From: JAHEDT01 sp963825615
GTDB lineage: Bacteria > Desulfobacterota > Desulfuromonadia > Desulfuromonadales > BM103
Assembly (NCBI GenBank): GCA_963825615.1
Contig: CAWGTV010000010.1
Span: 151,491-215,490, forward strand
Length of the DNA: 64,000 nt
Reading direction: 5' to 3'
Shown piece by piece: positions 51,741-61,834 of the stretch (its first letter is position 1; each line of letters opens with the position of its first letter). A program made the position numbers and the translations under genes. The notes below the pieces were generated by a model. The model saw only the letters and a program-made list of their open reading frames with translations, ran no database searches and was not told where the DNA came from.

Positions 51741-54088
51741 GATCTCTCTTTCCGTGGCTGGTTGTCGAGCATACGGCGAATCACCTGGCTCATCGCGCTG
51801 CGCTCGTAGGGCTTGGTCATGAATTCACGGATGCCGATCGCCCTCGCCTTGGCCATGGAGGTCATGGCGTTCTCCGAATGGCCGTTGCCCGAGCAGAGGA
51901 TGATAGGCAGTTCAGCCCGCACCTTGAGGAGTTCCTTGGCGAGCATAACGCCGGTCAGGTGAGGCATGGTCTGGTCGGTGATCACCAAGTCGAAGCTGTC
52001 CGGCTCTGCCATGAACGCCTGCAGCGCCGCACGGCTGTCGGTGTCGGACACCACCTCGTAGCCTAGCTTTTCCAGCATCTTCTTGCCGGCAAAGGCCAAG
52101 GCCGGTTCGTCATCGACGAAGAGGATCTTTTCATGGCCACTGGTCGTCACGAGCTGGTCTTTGACTATGGGCTGTTCCTCGACACAATAGATCTTGGGCA
52201 GGTAGACGTGGAATTCCGTACCCACGCCGATGGTGCTTTCGACGTTGAGCAGTCCGCCATGATTTTTGATGATGCTGTGCGCAACCGACAGCCCCAGGCC
52301 AGTCCCCTTGCCCAGCCCCTTTGTTGTGAAAAACGGGTCGAAGATCCGTTCCAGGACGGCGCGCTCCATGCCGTGGCCGTTGTCCTTGATCGAGAGCTTC
52401 AGATAATTCCCCGGATGCAGGCTGGCATGGACGTCATCGTAACGGGAGACGACCGTGACCTCTTCCAGACGAATCTCCAGAAGGCCGCCGTTCTGGTCTT
52501 CCATGGCATCGGCGGCGTTGGTGCATATATTGAGGATCACCTGGTGGAGCTGGGTTGGATCGGCCGCCACCAGCCCAAGGTCCGGCATGATCGTCTTGCG
52601 AATCTCGATGGTCGCAGGCAGCGACGCACGCAGCAGCTTGAGGCATTCGTTGATTATGATTTCAACCAGAACCGGCTTGCGTTCCTGGATGTTCTGGCGG
52701 CTGATAGTCAGAATCTGCTTGACCAGGCTCTTGCCGCGGCAGCCAGCCTGGTAGACGACCTCGAGGTGCTCGCGCAGCCCGTCATCCGCGGCCAGGTCAT
52801 CGAGCACCAGCTCCGTGTTGTTGAGGATCGCCGCGAGGATGTTGTTGAAATCGTGAGCGATCCCTCCGGCGAGGGTGGCGATCGCCTCCATCTTCTGCGC
52901 CGTGCGCAGCTGGTCCTCGAGCTCGTTTTCGTAGGTCACGTCGCGGATCACCGCGACGTAGCGGACAACGTCTGAATACTCCGCCACTACCGGGGAGATG
53001 TTGGCTTCGATGCGGTAGCGGGAGCCGTCTTCGCGCTGGTTTTGGTACTGGCCGCTGCTCGCCTCACCGGTAGCAATCACCTGTCGGATGGCGTGTAAGA
53101 ACTCTTCGTTGTGCCGTGAGCAGAAACCTTCGAGCAGGGTGTGGTTGACCACTTCCTTGGCCGTCACCCCGCAGATTGATTCCCAGGCCGGGTTGATATA
53201 CTGCACGCGGGTATTCTGATCAAAGGTCATGACACCTTCCGAGGCCTGGTGAATCACCTTGGCCAGTAGCAGCTGCTCCTCCTTGACCTTCTTTTGCGCC
53301 GCCTCGCTGTGGATGACCCGGATGCGATTGGCCAGGTCATCGGTGAGTTCTTCCAGCTGGCTGGCTTCCTCGGCGTCGAAGGAGCCGATTTCAGCGGCGA
53401 GGATCACCAGGGCTCCGTAAACCTTACTGCCGTTGTGCAGCGGCAGGGATATCGCCGAGGTAAAGCCGTGCGTGAGGGCCATCTCGCGCCAGGGACGGAA
53501 CTTGGGATTAGACATGATGTCCTGCACGATCACCGTCTGGCCGGTGCGGATGGTCGTGCCGGCCGGGCCCTGGCCATAGACGGACTCGTCCCAGCTCACT
53601 TTCAAGGTATTCAGGTAGCCCTCCTCGTATCCCCAGTGGGCCACCGGCTTGACGCTCTTCTCCTTATCGTTCTCAGCATAGCCGACCCAGGCGAGGCGGT
53701 AGCCGCCCAGGGCCACCAGGATGCGACAGATTTTGCGCAGCAGCTCGTATTCGTCACTGTCCCAGGTGGTCGCCTTCTTGCACTCGCTGAACACCCGCAA
53801 GGCGCGATTGACTCGGCAGAGGGACTCCTCCGAGCGAATGAAGGCCAACTCCCGGTGACGGATCAGAAAAAACAGCATCTGCGCGGAGATGACGATGAAA
53901 AGCCACTGGCTGACGATTTTTGCAGTACGGAAGGTTTCGGGGTTGGTGACCCACTTTGACAAAACCGGCTCAGAGAAAAACACCCACATGCCACCGACTA
54001 CAGTATAGATGATACTGATCAGAAAGGCGGTGAACCATGGCTTGAGAATTTTTTGCGACAAGGTCAATTTTTTCATTGCAGTTGCCAT
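51725..54088 (-). CDS. Hybrid sensor histidine kinase (2 TM, GAF, PAS, HisKA, HATPase, REC)
   Basis: 787 residues. Two membrane helices (about 15-40 and 58-78), GAF domain (about 105-260), PAS (about 285-400), HisKA with the His in GGIAHDFNNILAAI (about 430), HATPase (ICTNAADAMEDQ, KDNGHGME, TGLGLSVAH), and a C-terminal receiver with phospho-Asp in DLVITDQTMPH and TKPYE. It phosphorylates the NtrC-type partner encoded 16 bp inside its 3' end. Signal unknown; the GAF domain may bind a small ligand or redox cofactor. The start at 54088 has no strong ribosome-binding site; 54076 is an alternative. Confidence 0.9.
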   Translation of the reverse strand: MATAMKKLTLSQKILKPWFTAFLISIIYTVVGGMWVFFSEPVLSKWVTNPETFRTAKIVSQWLFIVISAQMLFFLIRHRELAFIRSEESLCRVNRALRVFSECKKATTWDSDEYELLRKICRILVALGGYRLAWVGYAENDKEKSVKPVAHWGYEEGYLNTLKVSWDESVYGQGPAGTTIRTGQTVIVQDIMSNPKFRPWREMALTHGFTSAISLPLHNGSKVYGALVILAAEIGSFDAEEASQLEELTDDLANRIRVIHSEAAQKKVKEEQLLLAKVIHQASEGVMTFDQNTRVQYINPAWESICGVTAKEVVNHTLLEGFCSRHNEEFLHAIRQVIATGEASSGQYQNQREDGSRYRIEANISPVVAEYSDVVRYVAVIRDVTYENELEDQLRTAQKMEAIATLAGGIAHDFNNILAAILNNTELVLDDLAADDGLREHLEVVYQAGCRGKSLVKQILTISRQNIQERKPVLVEIIINECLKLLRASLPATIEIRKTIMPDLGLVAADPTQLHQVILNICTNAADAMEDQNGGLLEIRLEEVTVVSRYDDVHASLHPGNYLKLSIKDNGHGMERAVLERIFDPFFTTKGLGKGTGLGLSVAHSIIKNHGGLLNVESTIGVGTEFHVYLPKIYCVEEQPIVKDQLVTTSGHEKILFVDDEPALAFAGKKMLEKLGYEVVSDTDSRAALQAFMAEPDSFDLVITDQTMPHLTGVMLAKELLKVRAELPIILCSGNGHSENAMTSMAKARAIGIREFMTKPYERSAMSQVIRRMLDNQPRKERSWQTS

Positions 54089-54340
54089 TCGGTAACAAAA
54101 CTGTACGCCCTGCTAATAGGCAGATTGACACGATTGACCTTGGTTGTTTTCCGACGACAAATCCATGGCTGGCGCTAAACCTTAAGCGACACTAATAATC
54201 TAACTGGTCAACGGCATTCCGTCAATCGAGACAAGGCATTTTTTACCTTATGTCACACTCCAGGGAGTACCGGTCACCCCGCGGCATAGTACAGCTGAAG
54301 GTAAATGATCATGCGTACAAAACGACCCGGACAAAAGGAA
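54089..54340. other. Intergenic stretch without clear genes
   Basis: About 250 bp between the divergent kinase gene and the palindromic repeat. AT-rich near 54180-54245; no open frame with a ribosome-binding site and no convincing promoter could be assigned. It presumably contains the kinase promoter. Confidence 0.5.
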
Positions 54341-54413
54341 GGGGGGTCAGGTCTACACAGTCCACATTTGTTGCACAGAGTGTATTTTTTGTGAAATGTG
54401 TAGACCCAACCCC
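54341..54413. repeat. Full copy of the ~70-bp palindromic repeat
   Basis: GGGGGGTCAGGTCTACACAG ... TTGTGAAATGTGTAGACCCA, same orientation as 44910-44980. Outer arms pair over about 18 bp with a few mismatches. It lies in the promoter region of the UPF0178 gene. Confidence 0.82.
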
Positions 54414-54497
54414 TGAGTCGACCAACCAGAATCATTGAGAGAAAGAGCAGAATCTGTTCTAATCAGATTAAAGGCCAAAACAACAAAGGAGACAGTT

Positions 54498-54941
54498 ATG
54501 CAGATCTGGGTCGATGCTGACGCCTGCCCGCGGGTGATCAAGGAGATTCTCTTCCGGGCGGCCGACCGAAAGAAGGTGCAGCTCACCCTGGTCGCCAACA
54601 AGCCGATGCCGGTGCCCCCCTCCCCGTTCATCGGCACGTTGGTGGTCGGCGCCGGGTTCGACGTTGCCGACCACCGCATCGTCGAGCTGCTGCAGCCGGG
54701 GGACCTGGTCATCACCGCCGATATCCCCCTGGCCGCGGACGCCCTCAGAAAGGGCGGCCACGCCCTCAACCCGCGGGGGGAGTTCTACAGCGAGGACAAC
54801 ATCCAGGAGCGCCTCGCGGTGCGCAACATGCTCGACGAACTGCGCGGCTGCGGCATCGAAACCGGCGGTCCGGCGGCCTTCAGCACCTGCGACCGCCAGG
54901 CTTTTGCCAACCAGCTTGATCGGTTTCTTGCCAAACATTAG
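54498..54941 (+). CDS. UPF0178 (YaiI/DUF188) family protein
   Basis: 147 residues with the family hallmarks: IWVDADACPRVIKEILFRAA, VVGAGFDVADHRIVELLQPGDLVITADIPLAADAL, and GGPAAFSTCDRQAFANQLDRFL. The fold is PIN-like with conserved Asp residues, suggesting a nuclease, but activity is not established. Strong AAAGGAGA ribosome-binding site. Stand-alone. Confidence 0.92.
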   Translation: MQIWVDADACPRVIKEILFRAADRKKVQLTLVANKPMPVPPSPFIGTLVVGAGFDVADHRIVELLQPGDLVITADIPLAADALRKGGHALNPRGEFYSEDNIQERLAVRNMLDELRGCGIETGGPAAFSTCDRQAFANQLDRFLAKH

Positions 54942-54944
54942 ACC

Positions 54945-54980
54945 CGTGGCGCGCCATACGCCAGGGTTCTAAAATTACCC
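54945..54980. repeat. Weak relative of the extended GC-rich repeat
   Basis: GTGGCGCGCCATACGCCAGG followed by GTTCTAAAATTACC resembles GCCACGGATTCTAAGATTTCC at 57164-57184. Divergent copy. Confidence 0.35.
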
Positions 54981-55084
54981 GGCCCGGTCTCTCTAGCCTT
55001 TCCCAGGATTCGTCGTATACTTCAAACATCCGCTCACCCCTCACACATTGTTCGCAGTTCACACTAATAGTTAAGGAGTCTCCC

Positions 55085-55264
55085 ATGAAGATGAACGAAC
55101 TCAAAGCGCTTGCCGAGCAGCGGGGGCTCCGCTGCGGCAAGTTGACCAAGACCGACCTGATCAGGGCCATGCAGACTCAGGAAGGCAATACCGCGTGTTT
55201 CAACACCGGCCAGGCCCAAATCTGTGGCCAGAAGGATTGCCTCTGGCTCGACGACTGTCGCTAA
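55085..55264 (+). CDS. Small SAP/Rho-N-like protein with Cys tail (59 aa)
   Basis: The ATG at 55085 behind AAGGAG opens 59 codons. Residues 1-30 (MKMNELKALAEQRGLRCGKL...DLIRAMQ) look like a SAP/Rho-N helix-extension-helix motif that binds nucleic acid. Residues 36-59 have four Cys (CFNTGQAQICGQKDCLWLDDC), a possible small metal site. A 14-bp perfect terminator follows. The strong ribosome-binding site and terminator support a real, probably well-expressed gene. Confidence 0.75.
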   Translation: MKMNELKALAEQRGLRCGKLTKTDLIRAMQTQEGNTACFNTGQAQICGQKDCLWLDDCR

Positions 55265-55310
55265 CACTGGAGATTTTTTCGACCGGAGAGGATTGGTTAA
55301 ACCACTCCCA

Positions 55311-55346
55311 AGAGTCACTCCGCCACAGGCGGAGTGACTCTTTTTA
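55311..55346 (+). terminator. Intrinsic terminator of the SAP-like gene
   Basis: AGAGTCACTCCGCC-ACA-GGCGGAGTGACTCT, 14-bp perfect stem (55311-55341), then T5. Confidence 0.95.
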
Positions 55347-55439
55347 TTGGAGCAGGAAGTTTTCAACCAGCAGCGGATGCAGCCGTTCTTCGCTGCACAC
55401 ATTGGGCTTAGACGTCACGCGGGCAGGGACCGTGGCGAG

Positions 55440-56987
55440 CTAGCAGCCCCGGAAATCACGCCAGGAGGGATGGGGTTGGTCCGGGTCGAGCAGTTGGGTC
55501 TCGATCTCAACCGCGTAGTTGGTCAGCAGACGGGTGGTCTCCTGACGCAGGTTGGCCAGGCTGTTGTCGACCAGGGCGCGATCGAAGCCTCGCTCTCCAA
55601 GCCTGATCACCAGGTCCATGGCGACGAGGCGGCTGACCACCTGTCCCAGTTCGGTGAGCTTGCGCTGCGCCAGGGAGTCCTGCACTTCGAAATCGAGCAG
55701 CTCCTTAAGCCGCGCGCTGGCCCGCCGGGTCAGCGCGAAACTTTCCAGGTAGCGCAGCAGGTTCGCCTCCCGGGCGATCTTCATTTGCTTGAGTAGCGTT
55801 TCGGCGATCTGCACGTAGAGGATGTCGTTAGAGCCCTCGAAGATCTGGAACGGGCGGCTGTCGACCACGGCCCGGCCGGCGAAATGGTCGAGCCGGTACC
55901 CCTTGGCGCCGACCAGCTGCAGCAGCGACTGGGCGGACTCCTGCATCAGGTCGGTGATATAAGTCTTGATGGCGTTGGCCTCCAAGCCGTGGCTGGCCAG
56001 ATCGTTGTCGAGGCTGGCCCGTTCGCAGGTATTGATACACATCGCCGAACAGACGGTGAACGCCGACTGAATGCGTGCCAGGCGCGCCTGCACCTGGTCG
56101 TAGACGAGCAGACTGCGTCCCCCCACCAGGCGGTCGCGGCAGTGCGTGGTCGCCTCGTCGAGGATGCGCGTCAGAAAACCCATCGCCATGGACGGGAAAT
56201 TCAGACGGCTGCGGTGCAAAAGATCGAGCATCATCTTGATGCCGGTGCTGTGCGGCACCAAGCGATAGGTCGCGGGGATCTCGACATCGATGCGGTTGCG
56301 GCCGTAGGGGATCATGTAGAGGCCAAGGTTGTGGAACTTCTCCTCGACCACCACGCGCTGTCCGGGCGCATTGGCGTCGCAGATAAAGAAGTCGATGTCG
56401 CGGGCAAGCCCCTTGTTCGGCGTCGTATGGCGGGCGGTGAGCAGCCAGTAATCGGCCCAGCCGGTCAGCCCCGCCCAGTGCTTGGTCCCCTGCAGCCGAC
56501 AGAGACCGTCCTCTTCGCTCCAGGAGGTCTGCATATGCAGCGCGTCGCTGCCGTAGTCCGGCTCGGTGATCATCAGACCGCCCATCTTGCGGTTCTGCAC
56601 AAAGTCGGTCAGTACCGCCTGGCGGGGCGCGGCCTGGCCGTATTTGGTGACCGGCTGGAGGAACAGTGCCCAGTTGATGCCGAACACCAGGGCCAGCGCC
56701 AGCGATTCGTAGGACGCCGCCTCGATCAGGGCGACCCCTTCCTCAAGCCGCCCTCCCCGGCCGCCGAATTCAACCGGCACAAAGGTCGCCAGCGGGCTGC
56801 AGGCCATGATGTCGCGCAGCACGTAGGGGGGCAGTCCGCGACTGACGCTGAGTAGGTCGAGGTCCTCGCGCACTCGGAAGACGTTGGCGAGGTTCGCCTT
56901 GAAGGACTGCAAAAAAAGGGGAAAGGGCGTGGAACTGTCAGCCATGTCTGGCTTCAGCGTGGAGAGCGGCGCGTTAACTGAGTGCAT
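55440..56987 (-). CDS. Acyl-CoA dehydrogenase-like protein
   Basis: 515 residues. N-terminal helical domain, a middle domain with MITEPDYGSDALHMQT and GTKHWAGLTGWADYWLLTAR (flavin-contacting strands), and a C-terminal helical domain with QIFEGSNDILY carrying the family Glu. About 100 residues longer than standard ACADs because of an extra C-terminal helical region (SFALTRRASARLKELLDF). Substrate unknown; no beta-oxidation genes are nearby. Intact. Confidence 0.85.
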   Translation of the reverse strand: MHSVNAPLSTLKPDMADSSTPFPLFLQSFKANLANVFRVREDLDLLSVSRGLPPYVLRDIMACSPLATFVPVEFGGRGGRLEEGVALIEAASYESLALALVFGINWALFLQPVTKYGQAAPRQAVLTDFVQNRKMGGLMITEPDYGSDALHMQTSWSEEDGLCRLQGTKHWAGLTGWADYWLLTARHTTPNKGLARDIDFFICDANAPGQRVVVEEKFHNLGLYMIPYGRNRIDVEIPATYRLVPHSTGIKMMLDLLHRSRLNFPSMAMGFLTRILDEATTHCRDRLVGGRSLLVYDQVQARLARIQSAFTVCSAMCINTCERASLDNDLASHGLEANAIKTYITDLMQESAQSLLQLVGAKGYRLDHFAGRAVVDSRPFQIFEGSNDILYVQIAETLLKQMKIAREANLLRYLESFALTRRASARLKELLDFEVQDSLAQRKLTELGQVVSRLVAMDLVIRLGERGFDRALVDNSLANLRQETTRLLTNYAVEIETQLLDPDQPHPSWRDFRGC

Positions 56988-57153
56988 GCATCATGTCCCG
57001 GAACGGTCGTTGAAAAAAACTGCTGTATTCTATTCTAACGGTGTTCTCGGTATCTTCAAGTAAAACCCGGGATACGGAACGCAGAACGCGAACCTCAAAA
57101 GCAAGGAAAAATCTAACTTGATACTTGTGACTGGGATGCTGGTTTTTGCGCCG

Positions 57154-57190
57154 CGCGACCTGCCACGGATTCTAAGATTTCCGCGACCCG
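57154..57190. repeat. GC-rich dispersed repeat, extended copy
   Basis: CGCGACCTGCCACGGATTCT followed by AAGATTTCCGCGACCCG, closely related to 44993-45025. An inverted short copy is at about 57067-57090. The 56988-57193 gap otherwise shows nothing. Confidence 0.55.
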
Positions 57191-57193
57191 TTT

Positions 57194-58851
57194 TTAATTG
57201 ATCAGACCGAAAACCACGACCAGCGCCAGAAACACAAACAGGCTCCAGGCCGCCCAGCGGCAGTATAGAACGTTCCGCGAGCAGAGGGTGCGCAGGATCA
57301 GGATGGCGATCATGGTGCGTAACATGACACCGTTCAGGTTAAAGCCGAGTGCATTTTGTTGGGCCGCGATGGAGAAGAAAACGCAGATGGCCAGCGTCAG
57401 GTAGTCCGCCGTGGAGAGAAAGAACTCTCCGATGTGGCGGAACTGGATCTTCAAAAGCACGATGACAGACCCGGCGATCAGCAGAATATCACCGCAGCGC
57501 TTGACGCTGAGACCGGCGATCAGCTCTTCATTGGCATGCCAGATCTCCATTGACGCCATGCCAACAACGACATAAAGCACCAGCATCAGGAAATGGCGGT
57601 TGTCAGTAAATGGCCGATACAAGAGGAAAATGCCGGAGCAGAGCAGGATCGCGGCCAGCTGCCATGCCAGGGTGTCGTGCATCACGACCGACCACAATGC
57701 CAGTGCGAGATAGCCGATCAGAAGGTACATCAGGACAGGGCACCACATGATCGACCAGCTCGGCCACCCGCAGGTAGGTCACCGAAGAGCGGATGCCACT
57801 TTTAGCGTCCCGAGCGCAGAAAGGAAACTGCTCCGGGTTGTTTAAAACGTGACGCAAGCCGAAATAAAAAATCGACGCCGTGCCGACGAGAAAGAGCAGC
57901 AGAAAGTATTCCGGCTGCGTGCGCATGAGCAGCGCAGAGCAGCTCCAGAAGAGCGACAGGCTGTAGATGATGATGACCGTGAAACGATGCTCGAAACCGA
58001 GATCGAGGAACTTATGGTGAACATGGCTGCGGTCAGCGACAAAAGGGCTGGCCCGCTGCACGAAACGCCGGGTCATCACCCAGACCGTGTCGAGCAGCGG
58101 CAGTGCAAGGATCAAGACAGGCACCATCGGGCTGAACTGGAAATGCGGTCTCTGGGTCATGTAAACCGCCATGAAGCCGAGGAGGAACCCGACGGTCAGG
58201 CTGCCAGCATCGCCCATGAAGATCCGTGCCGGGTAAAAATTGTACTTCAGAAAACCGAGCAGACTGCCTGCCAGGGCCGCGACCAGGAGAGCTCCCTGGT
58301 TGTCGTTGGCGAGCAAGGAAAGGACGAAGAAGGCCGTCAGCGCCATGACCGAGAACCCCCCCGCCAGTCCATCGAGACCATCGATCAGATTGATGGCGTT
58401 GATCACGCCGACCACCGCAAAGAGCGTAAACGGGATGCCTAGCCATGCCGGCAGGATGATCGTGCCGAAACCAAACAGGTCGCCCAGGTTGACGAGCCAG
58501 AGATCGCCCAGGGCGATCGTCGTCAGGCAGGCCGCCACCTGGCCGGCAAACTTGCGTTTCGCGCTCAGGTCGGTCAGGTCATCGACCAGGCCGGTAATGA
58601 AGATGATCAGCCCACCCGCCAGAAAACCGCGTACCACAGACGTCACCGGCACGTAAACGATCACGGAGAGGAGAAACGACAGGAAGATGGCGATGCCGCC
58701 GAGCCGCGGCATCGGTGTCTCATGCACCTTGCGCGCATCGGGCATGATCGACGTTGCCCTGTTCCAGCGCCCACTTGCGCAGGAACGGCACGACAATCAA
58801 CGCCGCGAACATCGCCGTCATGAATGTATAAAAGCAGGTCAGCAGATTCAA
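57194..58851 (-). CDS. WecA/TagO-type undecaprenyl-phosphate sugar-1-phosphate transferase with C-terminal membrane extension, two frameshifts
   Basis: About 550 residues. N-terminal helix, DHPDARKVHETPMPRLGG (one extra base at ~58743), then GLVDDLTDLSAKRKFAGQ, NLIDGLDGLAGG, FMGDAGSLTVGF and DRSHVHHKFLDLGFEHR: all motifs of the MraY/WecA family. It starts lipid-linked polysaccharide synthesis. A second extra base in the GGG run 57738-57740 joins the enzyme to a ~180-residue, five- or six-helix C-terminal extension (PVLMYLLIGYLALALWSVV...). Start TTG at 58851 or ATG at 58821. No other polysaccharide genes are adjacent. Confidence 0.82.
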
Positions 58852-59047
58852 CGTGTTCCCCCCAGCTAACGGTCGACTTATAACAAATTATGCCCACTGT
58901 GACTAGTCACTAATCACACGGGTTTCATCATGGGACCGGCCTGTTTAAATCCGGGACGAGGGATGCTACATTCAAAAGCAAAGCAATTAATATGGGAATT
59001 GTGAATAAGTAATTTTCGCACGCGCTACGCGCTACGGCTTCCCGGCA

Positions 59048-59362
59048 TCAACTCAGCAGGGCAAATTTCGATCCAAGACGTGACCACGGTCGTTCGACAG
59101 AAAGGAGTTCACAGCATTGGAAATAGGGGACTTGGGTATGCAGGTAGGTCGCATGCTTGAAAAAATCGCCGTGGAACCAGACCTCTTCAGCGGTGTAGCA
59201 CATTTTGTTTACTGCCCCGCAGATCGGGCATATAATGGAGTCTGTTGAGGGATAGGTCACCGTAATGTCCATTCTTTTTTCCGCAGTGGAAAAGGACACA
59301 TCAGTGATCTCCCAGAGCTGGGAAAGACCAAGGGTCGCCGCAAAGATATCGGGAAAAGCCAT
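59048..59362 (-). pseudogene. ISL3-family transposase N-terminal remnant
   Basis: 105 residues that match only the N-terminal zinc-binding part of ISL3 transposases: ITDVSFSTAEKRMDITV, CPICGAV, EEVWFHGDFFKHATYLHTQVPYFQCC and RPWSRLGSKFALL. The catalytic DDE domain is missing; the frame ends right after the GSKFALLS motif. No terminal repeats recognised. It lies in a gene-poor 800-bp gap (58852-59644), so it marks an old insertion. The rest of the gap holds no clear feature. Confidence 0.75.
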
Positions 59363-59644
59363 AAATTTTATCCGCACTGCCCCGTCAGAAAGGAAAGGAA
59401 TCAAAAAACGATTTTCACATTTTGTGCCATATTCGTCAGGGAGTAAAATACTCCTTGTTTTTATGCATTTACCTATGATTGACGAGAATCTTTGCAGGCC
59501 CGCCCCGTTGTCGCTTTTTTATACTTAATTGCCACTTGAAGCTTAAAACAGGACAATTTGCAGGGAGGCCGAGATCTTGAGCTGCTCGATAATGCATCAA
59601 GACAAATTGCCTTGATGGACATCTTCACGGTAGAATCGACTGCA

Positions 59645-61831
59645 ATGTCTAAGAAAATCTTTACATTCCTGCTGCTTGGTTGTCTTCATCATTGAAATGT
59701 CGATCATGGGGATGATGGCACCGCTGTTTTTGCAGCTTTCGCCTATCGCTGCGAGCCTGATCGACGCCAGCATTCTGGTCCTGATGTTTATCCCCCCCCT
59801 CGCTCTGCTCTGCTACATTATCCCGGCAGAAGACCCCCGGGGGAAGTTTGGGCAGCTCTTTCGCGTGATCGGATTCGGGCTGCTCTGCAAGCTGCTGGCC
59901 ATGGTTTTCGCGGTTGAATTCGTGGTCATGTTCCTCATAATGACTTTGTTCCCTCAGATCTCTAGCCTCGGCATCTCCCTCCTGGATGCAGGCCTGGCCG
60001 TCCTCTTGCTTATACCGGCCCTCAGGTGGGTGTTGTCTCGCTCCCTTGAGCAATTCCCGCAAAAACCACTGGAAAATATTCTCAACGCTCCTGTCATACT
60101 GTATTTCTCCCTGCTCTATATCATCTTCCTGACGGACCTCCTGCAGGAAAGCTTACAGCCCTACCTGATTCCGGCAGTGGTTGGAGCCTTATACGATCCT
60201 CTTCGACTCCGTACTGACAACGTTGATCGTTGCGCCTTTCATCTATATCCTCATGGGGAGGCCACTGATCAGAGCCGCAAAAGCGGAGCGGTCGCGGACT
60301 AAAACGATTCTTGATCAGATCGTCGATGCCGTCGTGACGCTCGACAAAAAGGGGCGCATCATGGCCATGAACCCCGCGGCGTTAAAGATGTTCGGCTTCT
60401 CACTCGATAAACTCATCGGCCAGCCGGTCGATGTCCTGTTCACAGACAACCAGGCGGCTTTGCACCATCTGATCAAAGACACAACCAAACACCAGATTGA
60501 AAGCCCGCCCATGGTGCAGCACGAGATGAGCTGTCGCAACGCTTACGGATCTACGACTCATCGCGGATGCCTCTCTGAGCAGAATCCGTCAGCAGGAACA
60601 CTCAGAGTGGCTGCTGATCCTGCATGACGTCAGCCAGCACAAGGAATCCGAACGGGCGATGCAAGAAAGGGATGAACGCTTCCGGCAGATTTTCGAGCAG
60701 GCGGATGACGCGATTGTCTTTTTCAAACCAAATTCCTGCAACATCATCGATGTCAATGCCACTTTTTCCAAGCTCTTTGGTTACAGTAAAGCAGAGCTAC
60801 TGAGCAAAGATTTTGTAAGCCTGCTGGCGAGAGAAGATCGCGAGGCGGTCACCAGCGCCATCAACAAGTCAGGCCAGGGCGCTCTCATACGGCTGGACAA
60901 CTTCATCGGTCTGCAGCACGACGGCACGCGCATAAATCTCTCCATGCAGAGCAAGCTGATGACCATCGACGACATCAAAATTGTGTTCGCCTCCTTCCGC
61001 GACATCACCAACCGGATTCGCCTGGAGTCGGAAGCGAAAGAGATCCAGGCCAAGCTGATCCAGACCAACAAAATGACCTCCCTTGGCCTGATGGTCTCCG
61101 GCGTGGCTCACGAGATCAACAACCCGAACAATTTCATCTTGTCAAACTCCCGTCTGCTGACTGAGACCTGGCAGGACAACCGCAAAATACTTTATAAATA
61201 TTACCTTGAACACGGTGATTTTTACCTTGCCGGGATCCCCTTTTCGGAGTTGGACGAGCAGATACCCAAGCTCTTCGCCGGGATTCAAGACGGCGCGACC
61301 AGGATCAACGACATTGTCAAGAACTTGAAGAACTTTTACCGCCCGGACCGCTCCGCCATTGAACGTGTCGACCTCAACGAGGTTGCGACATCGACCGTCT
61401 CTCTGATCCATCACGAGCTGGTGCATTTCACCAATAATTTTCAACTGGCACTGATGGACGGGTTGCCGGCGATCAAAGGCAACAGTCAGCAAATCGGCCA
61501 GGTCATGATCAATCTGCTCTTGAATGCCTGCCAGTCCCTACCGGACAAAAACCGTGGCATCTGGCTGGAAACCGGCTATGATCGAACAACATCACAAGTA
61601 ACGCTCACGATCAGGGATGAAGGACGGGGCATGACACGTGAGGAAAGTCGTCGTGTGTTAGAGCCCTTCTTTACAACCAAGCTGGACGAAGGTGGGACCG
61701 GTCTTGGCCTCACCATCTGCAAATCAATCATCATGGAACACCAAGGGGACCTGGAGTTCAACTCGAAACCAGGCAAAGGATCGACCTTCTTGGTCAGGCT
61801 ACCGGCAGATATCCCTGCCTTAGAGGAATGA
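59645..61831 (+). CDS. Membrane sensor histidine kinase with PAS domains, three frameshifts
   Basis: About 725 residues after correction. N-terminal part with six or seven helices (MSKKIFTFLLLVVFIIEMSI...), shifts near 59673 and 60181, a PAS domain (KTILDQIVDAVVTLDKKGRIMAMNPAALKMFG), a shift near 60559, then LHDVSQHKESERAMQ, a second PAS (EQADDAIVFFKPNSCNIIDVN), HisKA with His in VSGVAHEINNPNNFI, and HATPase (LLNACQSLPDK, DEGRGMTREE, GGTGLGLTIC). It stops 3 bp before a sigma-54 response regulator gene, its partner. Signal unknown. The gap before it holds the ISL3 remnant. Confidence 0.85.
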
Positions 61832-61834
61832 GGC

